Positions 43,678-52,573 of a DNA stretch of 64,000 nucleotides are shown piece by piece. How positions within the stretch are numbered: the stretch's first letter is position 1; every line of letters begins with the position of its first letter. Under the pieces are notes generated by a model. The model saw only the letters and a list, made by a program, of their open reading frames with translations. It made no database searches and was not told the DNA's origin. Origin of the DNA: Lachnospiraceae bacterium (GTDB lineage Bacteria; Bacillota; Clostridia; Lachnospirales; Lachnospiraceae); contig JAAWJI010000002.1 in the NCBI GenBank assembly GCA_022796795.1, forward strand, positions 1 to 64,000, written 5' to 3'. Both the position numbers and the translations under genes were made by a program.

Positions 43678-44427
43678 TCAGTCCATAAACAGGCCTGCGT
43701 TCACATTGATGGTTTCACCTGTAATAAAATCTGCCTCTGAGGAAGCCAAAAAGAGAACCGCGGAAGCTGGATCCACAGGCCTTCCCTTCCGGCCTGTAAT
43801 CAACTTGGAGCGTATAAACTTCATCTGCTTTTGGGTGCGCTCTGCCACCATTCCCGTATCCGTAAGTCCCGGAGCAATGGCGTTAACCTGAATATTGTCT
43901 CCGGCGTGCTGATAGGCCAGCTGTCTTGTAAATGCCATGACAGCGCCCTTTGAGGCACAGTAATGGACACCTGCAAATGGGAATCCAAGCTTTCCACCTG
44001 TAGAAGCTGTATTAATAATCTTTCCGCTTTTTTGGGGCACCATATGCCGTATGGCAGCCCGGGAGCAATAAAACACTCCGTCCAGATTCACATCCATAAT
44101 TCTTTTCCATTCTGCGTCATCCAGATCTGTAATCAGGCAGTCTCTCAGGATTCCCGCATTGTTGCACAAAATATCAAGCTTTCCAAATTTTTCAACGGCA
44201 AATGCAATCAGTGCATCCGCCTGCCTGCTGTCCCCCACATCTACAGAAAAGGGCACTGCTGTCAGTCCCATGCTGCAGAGCTCATGGCAAAAAGCCTCCG
44301 CGCTGTCCTTTTTTATATCCCCCACAATCACCTGGGCTCCTCTTGCTGCCAGCCCGCAGGAAATTGCAGCTCCGATGCCCTGGGCTCCCCCAGTGACAAT
44401 GGCTGTTTTTCCTTCCAGATCAAACAA
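43678..44427 (-). CDS. Short-chain dehydrogenase/reductase
   Basis: About 249 residues, classical SDR: TAIVTGGAQGIGAAISCG, ILCNNAGILRD, active-site ASTGG and HYCASKGA, VNAIAPGLTDTGM, and a C-terminal DFITGETINVNAG. Expected to oxidise or reduce a sugar, sugar acid or polyol in the pathway fed by the TRAP transporter. The open frame continues back into dctM to 44505; I chose the TTG at 44427 because GGGGTG lies about 5 bases upstream and the domain begins there. A neighbouring degenerate SDR follows 3-15 bases downstream. Confidence 0.85.
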   Translation of the reverse strand: MFDLEGKTAIVTGGAQGIGAAISCGLAARGAQVIVGDIKKDSAEAFCHELCSMGLTAVPFSVDVGDSRQADALIAFAVEKFGKLDILCNNAGILRDCLITDLDDAEWKRIMDVNLDGVFYCSRAAIRHMVPQKSGKIINTASTGGKLGFPFAGVHYCASKGAVMAFTRQLAYQHAGDNIQVNAIAPGLTDTGMVAERTQKQMKFIRSKLITGRKGRPVDPASAVLFLASSEADFITGETINVNAGLFMD

Positions 44428-44438
44428 AGCCTCACCCC

Positions 44439-45716
44439 CTATCCCATCATCAATTCCGGAAGTGTCATTACGATCTGCGGAAATACCAAGGCCAGCGTAT
44501 AGCATAAGACCAGCACTGCGCAGATATATAAAATATCCGGGAAGGATTCTTCAACGGTAATTCCCACTGCTCTCGTAGAGGTAAATAGGCACACAGCCAG
44601 AGGCGGCGTTGTACCGCCAATTGCCATCATCATTACCATTAACACCCCAAAGTGTATGGGATTCATGCCCAGTCCTGTTACAATGGGATAAAGCATAGGG
44701 GTCATCAATATAATGATGGAGTTTGTCTCCATAAATGTTCCCAGCACAAGCAGCAAAAAGGAAATCAAAAGCATCAGAACAGCTTTGTTGGAAGAAATGC
44801 TCAAAATCACATTGGCAAACAAAGTGGGAATGTTCTGTGTAGCCATGAGCCATGCAAAGGGTGCGGCGCATGCCATAATAAACATAATAATTGCCGATGA
44901 CTTCACGCTCTCGTTTAGTACCTTATACAAATCTTTAAAGGATAGCTCCCGATAAACAAACTTTCCCAGCACGAACGCGTATATAACCGCCACTGCCGCC
45001 GACTCTGTAGGCGTAAAGATTCCGGTCAATACGCCGCCCAGAATAATCACCGGCATAAACAGCGGGAGAAGGGCATCAACGGTAATGGAGATTACCTGCT
45101 TTTTCGTATAGTGATTTCTCTCTGAACCGTACCCTCTTCTCTTTGCAATAAACACATTAAAAATAATCAGGCTCAGGATCGTCATGAGTCCTGGAATTAC
45201 TCCGGCCAGAAACAATCTTCCCACAGAGGTATTGGCGCTGGTACAGTAAATAACCATGGGCAGGCTGGGAGGTATGACGATTCCCAGTGTGCCGCCCGCG
45301 CAGAGAAGCGAGGCTGTGTATCCCTTTCCGTAGCCCTGTTTTACCATTTCCGGTCCCACAAGTCCACCCACAGCAGCCGTGGTGGCCACCCCTGATCCGG
45401 AGATTGCTCCGAAAAATCCGGCGCTGGCAACACCGGCAGCGCCCAGTCCTCCAGGCAAGCGGCCCAGCAGCATATTGGCAAAGCGCATCAGCCGCGGAGT
45501 ACAGCCATAGGACATGATATTCCCGGAAATGATGAACAAAGGAAGCGCCAAAAGGGAAAAGGAGTTGATACCGTCAACCATTTTTGTGGGAATAATGCTG
45601 AGTGGCGGAAACCCTGCGCTGGTTAAGTAGACTGTGGCGCTGATTCCGATGGCAAACCCAACTGGGACTCCAAGTACAAGACATATGCTGAGTATGGCAA
45701 ACATCAAACCTATCAT
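44439..45716 (-). CDS. dctM: TRAP transporter large permease DctM
   Basis: 425 residues with about 11-12 hydrophobic helices. Typical DctM elements: FAILSICLVLGVPVGFAIGI at the start, LPLFIISGNIM, PGGLGAAGVASAGFFGAISG, GGTLGIVIPPSLPMVIY. Na+- or H+-driven import subunit of a tripartite TRAP transporter. The start ATG overlaps the end of dctQ by 4 bases. Confidence 0.93.
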   Translation of the reverse strand: MIGLMFAILSICLVLGVPVGFAIGISATVYLTSAGFPPLSIIPTKMVDGINSFSLLALPLFIISGNIMSYGCTPRLMRFANMLLGRLPGGLGAAGVASAGFFGAISGSGVATTAAVGGLVGPEMVKQGYGKGYTASLLCAGGTLGIVIPPSLPMVIYCTSANTSVGRLFLAGVIPGLMTILSLIIFNVFIAKRRGYGSERNHYTKKQVISITVDALLPLFMPVIILGGVLTGIFTPTESAAVAVIYAFVLGKFVYRELSFKDLYKVLNESVKSSAIIMFIMACAAPFAWLMATQNIPTLFANVILSISSNKAVLMLLISFLLLVLGTFMETNSIIILMTPMLYPIVTGLGMNPIHFGVLMVMMMAIGGTTPPLAVCLFTSTRAVGITVEESFPDILYICAVLVLCYTLALVFPQIVMTLPELMMG

Positions 45717-46207
45717 TTGTCTCCTCCTATCTTCCCGCCTCCTGCCAGCGTATGAATATCTTGGATCATATTGCAGAGATCATACAGTGCAATGAGCACG
45801 CCGCTGACAGGAAGCGCTGCATACAGCAGGCCCCTTGGAATCCGAAGGGCTGTGGTCAGGTTTTTCATGGTACTCGCCACATTTCCCAGGGAATAGTAGG
45901 AAATATATAGCATAAAAGCCATACAGAGAAACTGTGTAAATATTTCCACCACTCCCCGCGCTTTATCCCCCAGAAGATTAATAAAAAAGGTAATCCGCGT
46001 ATGAGAACGGCTGGCCGTTGCCAGAGCAGAGCCTAGAAGAATCATCCAGATCATCAGATCAATGGCAAACTCTTCGATCCAGAAGATCGGAGCATTAAAC
46101 ACAAATCTGGCTATGACCTGTGTAAAAACTGCAATGCTGATCATGGCAATCGCCGCGGAGCAGACGAATTGCACAATTTTCCCTAATACATCTATCTGCT
46201 TTTTCAT
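45713..46207 (-). CDS. dctQ: TRAP transporter small permease DctQ
   Basis: 164 residues with four transmembrane helices (about 12-32, 47-65, 90-108, 128-148). FWIEEFAIDLMIWMILLGSA is the conserved core of the family. The frame extends further upstream, but AGGGGTG lies 4 bases before the ATG at 46207 (MKKQIDVLGK), which also gives the normal length. It couples DctM to the binding protein. Confidence 0.9.
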   Translation of the reverse strand: MKKQIDVLGKIVQFVCSAAIAMISIAVFTQVIARFVFNAPIFWIEEFAIDLMIWMILLGSALATASRSHTRITFFINLLGDKARGVVEIFTQFLCMAFMLYISYYSLGNVASTMKNLTTALRIPRGLLYAALPVSGVLIALYDLCNMIQDIHTLAGGGKIGGDK

Positions 46208-46230
46208 TGTCACCCCTGCCTTTTCCCTGC

Positions 46231-47331
46231 TTATTCTCCGTAGGTCTTTCCCATGTCGCGGTAGGCTGCTTCCACCAGCTCTCTGGCAAGCTCCCCTTCG
46301 CTCTCCAGGAAGGAATCCCATACCGGCTGCACGGCTTCCTTAAATACCTCCACATCTACCTGGTTGACCTCCATGCCATTTTCCTTCAGTCTGTCCACAG
46401 AGCCGTCGCAAAATTCCTTGTTTAATTCACGCTCGTAGTCACGGGCCTCGTCCGCGCATTTTATAATAGCCTGCTTCACTTCCTCCGGATAGCTTGCCCA
46501 AATGTCAGGATTAAAGGTCATAATCGAAGCATTATAAATATACCCGCATAGCGAGAGATATTTCTGTACCTCATAGAATTTGGATGCCTCAATATTGGAA
46601 AGTGGGTTTTCCTGCCCGTCTACCGTGCCCTGCTGCAGCGCAGTAAAGAGCTCATTAAACTGCATGGATATTGCAGAAGCCCCCAGCAATTCAAACATCT
46701 GCAGGCGAATCTCTGACACAGAAATACGGAATTTAATTCCCTTCATATCCTCCGGAGCAGTAATAGGCCGGATATTATTGGTAAAATGGCGGAATCCATT
46801 TTCCCAATAATTTACAAATACCAGTCCAATGGGCTCAATCAGCTCTTTTGCCAGGAGATCTCCATATTCGCCGTCATAGGCAGCATGGGCCTCCTCCTCA
46901 TTGGCAAAGAAAAAGGGAAGCTCCTCCACATTGGCAATGGTATTATATCCGCTTAACGGTACAATGCCTGACACAAGATTGCAGTCAATCTGCCCTGCAA
47001 CACACTGCTCCACACATTCCACCTCGCCCCCCAGAACGCCGGCCGGATAAATATCAACTGTCACAAGCCCATTGGTCTCCTGAGAAAGGCGTTCACCGAA
47101 ATACTCCAGTCCCTTCTGTACCGGATGCTCCTGTGCAAACACATGGGATATCTTAATGGTGATGGGATCGCCCTGATATCCTCCTGTATTTTCCCCGGAT
47201 GAAGCATTTTCTGCTGTTTGCCCTGCCAAATCCGGGGCCGCATCCTTATTCTCTGATTTTCCGCAGGAACACACGCTGCTCACCACCATTATTGCTGCTA
47301 ATACACATGCCATCTTTCGAAATCGTTTCAT
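46231..47331 (-). CDS. dctP: TRAP transporter substrate-binding lipoprotein DctP
   Basis: 366 residues. Lipoprotein signal peptide with cysteine at position 23 (lipobox SVCSC). DctP core: PITIKISHVFAQEHPVQKG, LGGEVECVEQCVAGQID, MKGIKFRISVSEI, LFTALQQGTVDGQENPLSN. The conserved Arg in KFRIS normally binds a carboxylate, so the cargo is probably an acid (sugar acid or sulfonate). Located on the outside of the membrane. First TRAP gene after the transaldolase. Confidence 0.93.
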   Translation of the reverse strand: MKRFRKMACVLAAIMVVSSVCSCGKSENKDAAPDLAGQTAENASSGENTGGYQGDPITIKISHVFAQEHPVQKGLEYFGERLSQETNGLVTVDIYPAGVLGGEVECVEQCVAGQIDCNLVSGIVPLSGYNTIANVEELPFFFANEEEAHAAYDGEYGDLLAKELIEPIGLVFVNYWENGFRHFTNNIRPITAPEDMKGIKFRISVSEIRLQMFELLGASAISMQFNELFTALQQGTVDGQENPLSNIEASKFYEVQKYLSLCGYIYNASIMTFNPDIWASYPEEVKQAIIKCADEARDYERELNKEFCDGSVDRLKENGMEVNQVDVEVFKEAVQPVWDSFLESEGELARELVEAAYRDMGKTYGE

Positions 47332-47362
47332 ATTCTTCCTCCTTTTCCATCATAGGATATTG

Positions 47363-48418
47363 TTACTTCTCTAACAAAATTCTTCTCTCCCGCACTATGC
47401 TCAGCAGGGAATCCCAGGCTGTCAAAAACCCGTTTCTGAAAAGCTGAAAGGGCGGATGTGCGGAGAGCTCGGCCTCCAACATTCCATCCTCCTCATAGGC
47501 TCTCTTAAATGCAGGGATTTTCTGAAACAGCTTTTCCCTCTCCTCCTCTGAGATCACATCGTCAATTCTGCTCTCAACCGCAGGATTTTTCCGGTTCAAT
47601 TCATCAATGAATTTCCACCCGCAGGTCACATGCATATCTCCGCCTACCATCTCGGTAAAATGGCGTTCTGTTCGCACTCCGCCCCCCATGAGCCTGCAGT
47701 TCAGATGACTATATTTTTCCTTCCATATGCGATACATATGCTTGGACATTTCAATGCCAGCCTTTTCCACCAAATCCGGGGCGCAGTCAATCTGATTCGC
47801 CCCCACATATTTCTTTGCATATCCCTCAAAAGGCGCGGCAAGAGTGGTCACAAAAAGAGTCGGCGCTTTTCCAGCGGCCTGTACTCCCCGTTCATAGGCT
47901 TCGAACATTTTTTCCGCATAGTAATTGGAGACGCCTGCTGTAGCAAGCACCGCGTGTCCTTCGCTGGTAAGCTTCTCCATGGCCGCGATTCCTGCAAGAG
48001 TGGCGGATACCTTCACTACAATGTTGGGCGAGACCGCATAAAAGCGGTGTGCCTCCTCAAGAATAAAGTCCACATCATCATCCCGGTATGGATTTCCCTG
48101 GATGGCCACCCAGCCCTGTTCCCTGTGAGTCCGCTCAAACAGCGGTATAAAGATCTCCGCAATTTTGTGAATCATATCTTCATAAGCCAGGGCAACCACC
48201 AGATGATCGTCCTTTGTCTCCCTAATATGCCGGTCGATTGCCTGGATTGTGTCGTCCACAGTCTCCTGGTCTTTCAGCATATGAGTCAGGTAGGTAGGAT
48301 TTGAGGTAGCCCCAAACACCCCTGCTTTCAGGCCTTTCTCGGCCTCCGACGGCAGCGGATTATTGACCCACATTCGCGTCGGCGTTGTCTCATTGATTTT
48401 CTGCAGATACGTTTTCAC
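47363..48418 (-). CDS. Transaldolase-family protein
   Basis: 351 residues. TSNP motif in GVFGATSNPTYL, AIQGNP, and the Schiff-base Lys 136 in NIVVKVSATLAGIAAMEKL identify the transaldolase superfamily. It is longer than the fructose-6-phosphate aldolase/TalC type and does not look like the housekeeping TalB. As first gene of an operon with TRAP transporter and SDRs it probably cleaves or transfers a three-carbon unit from an imported sugar acid or sugar sulfonate after oxidation/reduction. The sulfo-transaldolase route is one model, but its sugar isomerase and glycosidase are not here. Confidence 0.82.
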   Translation of the reverse strand: MKTYLQKINETTPTRMWVNNPLPSEAEKGLKAGVFGATSNPTYLTHMLKDQETVDDTIQAIDRHIRETKDDHLVVALAYEDMIHKIAEIFIPLFERTHREQGWVAIQGNPYRDDDVDFILEEAHRFYAVSPNIVVKVSATLAGIAAMEKLTSEGHAVLATAGVSNYYAEKMFEAYERGVQAAGKAPTLFVTTLAAPFEGYAKKYVGANQIDCAPDLVEKAGIEMSKHMYRIWKEKYSHLNCRLMGGGVRTERHFTEMVGGDMHVTCGWKFIDELNRKNPAVESRIDDVISEEEREKLFQKIPAFKRAYEEDGMLEAELSAHPPFQLFRNGFLTAWDSLLSIVRERRILLEK

Positions 48419-48475
48419 TGAATGATACCCCTCCTTCTTGAGTTCTTTGTTTGTAGATTCGTTATGTTGTCAGGT

Positions 48476-48486
48476 TGTCTGACTAC
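48476..48486 (+). promoter_or_regulatory. FadR-type operator TTGTCTGACTA
   Basis: Matches the FadR-subfamily consensus T-N-G-T-N3-A-C-N-A at every fixed position. It lies just downstream of the -10 box of the transaldolase promoter, a position for repression. Neighbouring half sites (TTGTCAG at 48469-48475; TCAGAC at 48498-48503) suggest more than one bound dimer. The likely regulator is the GntR protein encoded at 42.1 kb. Confidence 0.6.
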
Positions 48487-48491
48487 TTGTA

Positions 48492-48521
48492 TTCTATCAG
48501 ACTACATGCCAGTTTGTCAAT
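48492..48521 (-). promoter_or_regulatory. Promoter of the transaldolase-TRAP-SDR operon
   Basis: TTGACA (48516-48521), 18-base spacer, TAGAAT (48492-48497) on the minus strand, about 75 bases before the transaldolase start. Confidence 0.78.
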
Positions 48522-48548
48522 CTATTTCAGAATAAACTTTGCATGTCT

Positions 48549-48564
48549 TTTTTGTACAAAAAAC
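48549..48564. repeat. Perfect 16-bp palindrome TTTTTTGTACAAAAAA
   Basis: Fully symmetric. One half is the T-run of the terminator of the HD-domain gene; the centre TTGTACAA resembles the half sites of the GntR-gene dyad without a spacer. It is 28 bases upstream of the transaldolase -35 box. Confidence 0.7.
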
Positions 48565-48601
48565 AGCCGGCTGATTCCATTCTCTGAAAGTCAACCGGCT
48601 T
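48559..48601 (-). terminator. Terminator of the HD-domain gene
   Basis: Stem AGCCGG-TGA (48566-48575) with TCA-CCGGCT (48592-48601), one interruption in each arm, followed on the minus strand by six T. It lies 57 bases past the stop codon. Confidence 0.75.
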
Positions 48602-48657
48602 CTATTGTGCTCCGCTGCTACGCAAAGCTCCCTTTTATCAAAAACAGGGCACTTCTC

Positions 48658-49245
48658 TCACCCCTGCTCCATCTCCTCCTCCACCCTCTTCTCACAAAAC
48701 CGCATGGCCTGAATGGTCCTCTCAAACAGCACATCAAGCTCCCAGCCCAGCATCTCGGCTCCCTGGTGGATCACATCCCGGGAGCAGCCAGCGGCGAACC
48801 GTTTGTCCTTGAACTTCTTTTTCAGGCTGGACACCTCCAGGTCCATGGCGCTCTTGGACGGCCGCATGCGCACAGCCGCCCCGATCAGCCCTGTCAGCTC
48901 ATCTGTGGCAAACAGCACCTTTTCCATCTCATGCTCTGGCTTTACCTCTGAGACCAATCCATATCCATGGCTGCAGACAGCGTGAACCAGCTCCTCCTCT
49001 GCCTGGATCTCATCCAAAAGCTCCGGGGCCTTCTGACAGTGCTCCTCTGGATACTGCTCAAAATCCACATCGTGAAGAAGGCCTGCCAGGCTCCAGAAAT
49101 GAGCCTCCTCCCCGTATCCCAGCTCCTTTGCATACCACTCCATGACGCCCTCCACGGTGAGAGCGTGCAGGAGATGAAAGGGCTCCTGATTGTATTTCTT
49201 CAGCAGGTCCAACGCCTGCTCTCTTGTCACCTTTGTCTCCATCAT
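48658..49245 (-). CDS. HD-domain hydrolase-like protein (HDIG type)
   Basis: 195 residues. Metal-binding HD elements: HALTVEGVMEWYAKELGYGE, AGLLHDVDFEQYPEEH, and FATDELTGLIGA. Such small HD proteins are presumed phosphohydrolases; substrate unknown. AGGAGG lies 6 bases before the first of two adjacent ATG codons. Divergent from the MATE gene with 80 bases between. Confidence 0.87.
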   Translation of the reverse strand: MMETKVTREQALDLLKKYNQEPFHLLHALTVEGVMEWYAKELGYGEEAHFWSLAGLLHDVDFEQYPEEHCQKAPELLDEIQAEEELVHAVCSHGYGLVSEVKPEHEMEKVLFATDELTGLIGAAVRMRPSKSAMDLEVSSLKKKFKDKRFAAGCSRDVIHQGAEMLGWELDVLFERTIQAMRFCEKRVEEEMEQG

Positions 49246-49272
49246 CTTTTTCCTCCTAAATCCCTCGACCCC

Positions 49273-49301
49273 TTGACGCCTTTCCTTTTCATTGCTATGA
49301 T
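49273..49301 (+). promoter_or_regulatory. Promoter of the MATE exporter gene
   Basis: TTGACG (49273-49278), 17-base spacer, TATGAT (49296-49301) with an extended -10 TG; 25 bases before the start codon. Confidence 0.8.
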
Positions 49302-49325
49302 TAGAAGCGGAAGGAGCCTTGTATT

Positions 49326-50711
49326 ATGACTGCACAAACGCAAACCGGCCAGAATCCTCTGGCCTATGAAAATACCGGAAAATTAATCGTAAAATTTGCC
49401 ATTCCCAGCATTATCAGCGGCCTGGTGTCCGCGCTCTACAATATTGTGGACCAGATTTTTATCGGACAGGGCGTGGGAATCCTGGGAAACGCCGCCACCA
49501 ATGTGGCCTTTCCCCTGACTACCCTGTGTACGGCCCTGACCCTGCTGCTGGGCGTGGGTACTGCCGCTAATTTCAGCCTGAACCTGGGCGCTGGTCAAAA
49601 GGATAAGGCTCGTCAGGTAGCCGGAAACGGCATCTTTTATCTCACCGCCACAGGGATTTCCCTGGCACTTCTGGTCTTTTTGTTTTTGCGCCCTCTGCTC
49701 CATGTCTTCGGCGCCTCGGAGCAGGTGTACCCTCTGGCGCTGACCTACACCCGGATTACCACCTGGGGAATTCCCTTTCTGTTATTTTCTGTGGGACTGA
49801 GCAATTTCATCCGTGCCGACGGCAGTCCCACCTACTCCATGCTCTGTACCCTAAGCGGGGCTCTCCTGAACACCATTCTGGATCCCCTCTTTATCTTCCA
49901 TTTTGAAATGGGCATTGCAGGGGCAGCCTGGGCCACCATTATCGGACAGATGTTGTCCGCCTGCATGGCCTTTGCCTACCTGTTCCGGACGAAAAATGTC
50001 ACCTGGGACCGGAGCTGCTTTAAGCCCCGCCTTTCTGTCCTGAAGGAAATCCTGACCCTGGGCATGTCCCCCTTTTTCAATCACTCTGCCATGATGGCCG
50101 TGCAGATTACCATGAACAATACCCTGACCTACTACGGGGCCCTGTCTGCCTACGGCAGTGAGATTCCCATGGCCTGCGTGGGGGTGATCACAAAGGTAAA
50201 CGTGATCTATATTGCCTTTGTCATCGGCACCTCCCAGGGCTGTCAGCCTATTTTGGGCTTTAACTACGGAGCCCGGCAGTTTGACCGGGTGCGCCGCACC
50301 TTCCGCCAGGGCCTGATCACGGTCACTGGGATCTCGGTCTGCTTTTTCCTCTGCTTCCAGCTCTTTCCCCGGCAGATCATCCACATCTTCGGAAAGGGCG
50401 ACGAGCTTTACTACCAGTTTGGCATCCGGTACTTCCGCATCTTTATGATGCTGATTTTTGTCAATGGCTTTCAGCCTATCTGCAGCTTTCTGTTCACCGC
50501 CATCGGGAAGGCCAGAAAAGGCGTCATCGTTTCCCTGACCCGGCAGATCTTATTTTTGCTGCCCCTGATCCTGATCTTTCCCCGGTTCTTCGGCATCGAC
50601 GGGGTCATGTACGCCGGCCCCATTGCAGACGGAGCCGCCGCCATTCTGGCAATCTCTCTGGTGATTCCGGAAATGCGCCGGCTGCGGGAGGACGCCTCCC
50701 AGGTTTCCTAG
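49326..50711 (+). CDS. MATE family efflux transporter
   Basis: 461 residues with about 12 transmembrane helices in two halves. Family segments: KFAIPSIISGLVSALYNIVD near the start, IGQGVGILGNAATNVAFPL, FIRADGSPTYSML, GTSQGCQPILGFNYGA and NGFQPICSFLFTAIGKA. It exports drugs or cationic metabolites with Na+ or H+. AAGGAG lies 9 bases before the ATG. Single gene with its own promoter. Confidence 0.94.
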   Translation: MTAQTQTGQNPLAYENTGKLIVKFAIPSIISGLVSALYNIVDQIFIGQGVGILGNAATNVAFPLTTLCTALTLLLGVGTAANFSLNLGAGQKDKARQVAGNGIFYLTATGISLALLVFLFLRPLLHVFGASEQVYPLALTYTRITTWGIPFLLFSVGLSNFIRADGSPTYSMLCTLSGALLNTILDPLFIFHFEMGIAGAAWATIIGQMLSACMAFAYLFRTKNVTWDRSCFKPRLSVLKEILTLGMSPFFNHSAMMAVQITMNNTLTYYGALSAYGSEIPMACVGVITKVNVIYIAFVIGTSQGCQPILGFNYGARQFDRVRRTFRQGLITVTGISVCFFLCFQLFPRQIIHIFGKGDELYYQFGIRYFRIFMMLIFVNGFQPICSFLFTAIGKARKGVIVSLTRQILFLLPLILIFPRFFGIDGVMYAGPIADGAAAILAISLVIPEMRRLREDASQVS

Positions 50712-50742
50712 GCCGGCCACACTCTCGGCTGCATCAGCTTAA

Positions 50743-50822
50743 TGGAGCCAGCGCTCCTCTCTGATACTTGGAAGCAGCCGCCCCGTGGAGCGCGCCCTCT
50801 TACACCCGGAAGCAGCCGCCCC
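50743..50822. repeat. Tandem copy of the 3' end of the nucleoside kinase gene
   Basis: Segment 50786-50822, which includes the last codons and stop of the kinase gene, is followed directly by a related segment 50743-50784. Both start TGGAGC and end with the identical 15 bases GGAAGCAGCCGCCCC (plus strand). Where the gene has its TAA stop the copy reads TCA. Looks like a decayed tandem duplication of the gene end. Confidence 0.65.
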
Positions 50823-52452
50823 CGATAAACTCCCGCAAAATGGAGTTGTTGGGGATCTTGGCGCTGTCCACTCCCACAAAATAATCCAGGAATTTCAAAA
50901 GCCGCTTGGCCTCCGTATACTCCGGGGCATCCCGATCAATGCCAAAGAGCGCCGGCTCCGCGTACTGCTTCAGCACAGCCAGCTCATAGATCAGGGCCGA
51001 GTTGAACATGGCGTCCGCCTCCTCCTGATAGGGGAAGATATTCTCCTCCTCTCCCCGGCGCACAGAGGGCCACATCTGAATGGTGCGGGCCGCTGTGGTT
51101 CCCCGGGTCCTGGCATCCCGCACCATGCGGCGGAGCAGACGCCCGTCCGTGGTGGGAATCCGGTTGTGCTCATCTACGTTGAGCTGGGTCAATGCGCTGA
51201 TATAGATTTTAAACTTGCTCTCCCTGGGCAGCATATGGGACAGGGCGTCATTCAGGCAGTGGATTCCCTCCAGCACCAGAATATCCTCCTCACCAAGCTT
51301 AAGATAATCTCCGTTGTACTCTTTCTTTCCCGCCTTGAAATTAAAGCTTGGAATCTCTACCCGCTTACCCTCCAGAAGCTCTGTCATCTGTCTGTTAAAC
51401 AGCTCAATGTCAATGGCTCCCAGACACTCGAAATTGTAATCTCCCTTCTCATCCTTGGGCGTCAGCTCCCGCTCTACAAAGTAATTGTCCACAGCCACAG
51501 GATGAGGACGCAGGCCCTGGGCCTTCAGCTGCACGGACAGCCGGTGGGAGAAGGTGGTCTTTCCTGAAGAGGAGGGCCCTGCAATCATGACAAACTTGCA
51601 GTTTTTCCGCTCCTTAATCTGCCGGGCAATGTCTGCAATCTTCTGTTCCTGCAAAGCTTCCTGTGTGAGAATCAGCTCCTCCATGCCTCCGTGAGAAATG
51701 CAGTCATTCAGATCACCTACCGTAGATATGCCCAGCATATCTCCCCAGCCTGTAGACTCCTTCAACACCTGGAAAAGCTTATGCTGGGGTTTAAAGGGCG
51801 GCACCTCCCGGGGAGAAGCCGGGGACGGGAACTGAAGCACAAAGCCGTCGTCATAGAGATGCAGGTCAAAATATTTCAGATATCCCGTATGAGCCACCAT
51901 GTACCCATAGTGGTAATCCTCGAAGCTTCGCAGGCTGTAAAGATTTACCCGGGACGCCCGGCGGTACCGGAAAAGCTTTTCCTTGTCGTACATGCCATGG
52001 GCGTGGAAAATCGCAATGGCCTCGTCCGTGTGAACACTGCGCTTCTGGAAGGGAATCTCTTCTTTCACAAGCTGCAGCATCACGTCTTTTACCTGAGACA
52101 GAAACGCCTCATCCACCTGTACCTCTCCCTTTAAGGTACAGTAATACCCGTTGCTGAGAGAGTACTCCACCTTGAGCCGGTCAATAGCCCGCTCTCCTGC
52201 CACCCGGTAAGCAGCCTTCATCATCAGCATGGCAGCGCTTCTGCGATAGGCGTTGACTCCCGCCGTGTCCGCTGTGGTGACAAATTCCACCTTGCAATCC
52301 TCTTTTACCCTCTTAAAAAGCTCCCGAAGCTTCCCATCCGTCTGGACCAGAACAATATCACTGGCATACTGTCCCTGATACTCCCTTGCCAGGTCCATAT
52401 ATGTAGTCCCCTCCGGATACTCCTTTGTACTTCCCCCTATGGTAATCTTCAT
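50800..52452 (-). CDS. TGS-domain nucleoside (uridine-like) kinase
   Basis: 550 residues. N-terminal TGS domain (about 1-60), then a region like the second additional domain of threonyl-tRNA synthetase (about 70-200), then a P-loop kinase (about 285-490) with FVMIAGPSSSGKTTFSHRL, VDNYFVER, FNFKAGKK and ILVLEGIHCLND. Related to uridine kinase; the fused form is common in Clostridia and thought to be a nucleoside or phosphoribulokinase-like kinase. Convergent to the MATE gene. AGGAGAAGGG precedes the ATG. Confidence 0.88.
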   Translation of the reverse strand: MKITIGGSTKEYPEGTTYMDLAREYQGQYASDIVLVQTDGKLRELFKRVKEDCKVEFVTTADTAGVNAYRRSAAMLMMKAAYRVAGERAIDRLKVEYSLSNGYYCTLKGEVQVDEAFLSQVKDVMLQLVKEEIPFQKRSVHTDEAIAIFHAHGMYDKEKLFRYRRASRVNLYSLRSFEDYHYGYMVAHTGYLKYFDLHLYDDGFVLQFPSPASPREVPPFKPQHKLFQVLKESTGWGDMLGISTVGDLNDCISHGGMEELILTQEALQEQKIADIARQIKERKNCKFVMIAGPSSSGKTTFSHRLSVQLKAQGLRPHPVAVDNYFVERELTPKDEKGDYNFECLGAIDIELFNRQMTELLEGKRVEIPSFNFKAGKKEYNGDYLKLGEEDILVLEGIHCLNDALSHMLPRESKFKIYISALTQLNVDEHNRIPTTDGRLLRRMVRDARTRGTTAARTIQMWPSVRRGEEENIFPYQEEADAMFNSALIYELAVLKQYAEPALFGIDRDAPEYTEAKRLLKFLDYFVGVDSAKIPNNSILREFIGGGCFRV

Positions 52453-52573
52453 GTCCCTTCTCCTTTCTGCTGCTTTTTATGTTTGCTTTCCTTCGCAATC
52501 CCTCTCTTTGCACTTCTCTGCATCCACAGACATTTCTGCATCCGCTCTTTTTGTGGAACAGAACTCCTCCTGC

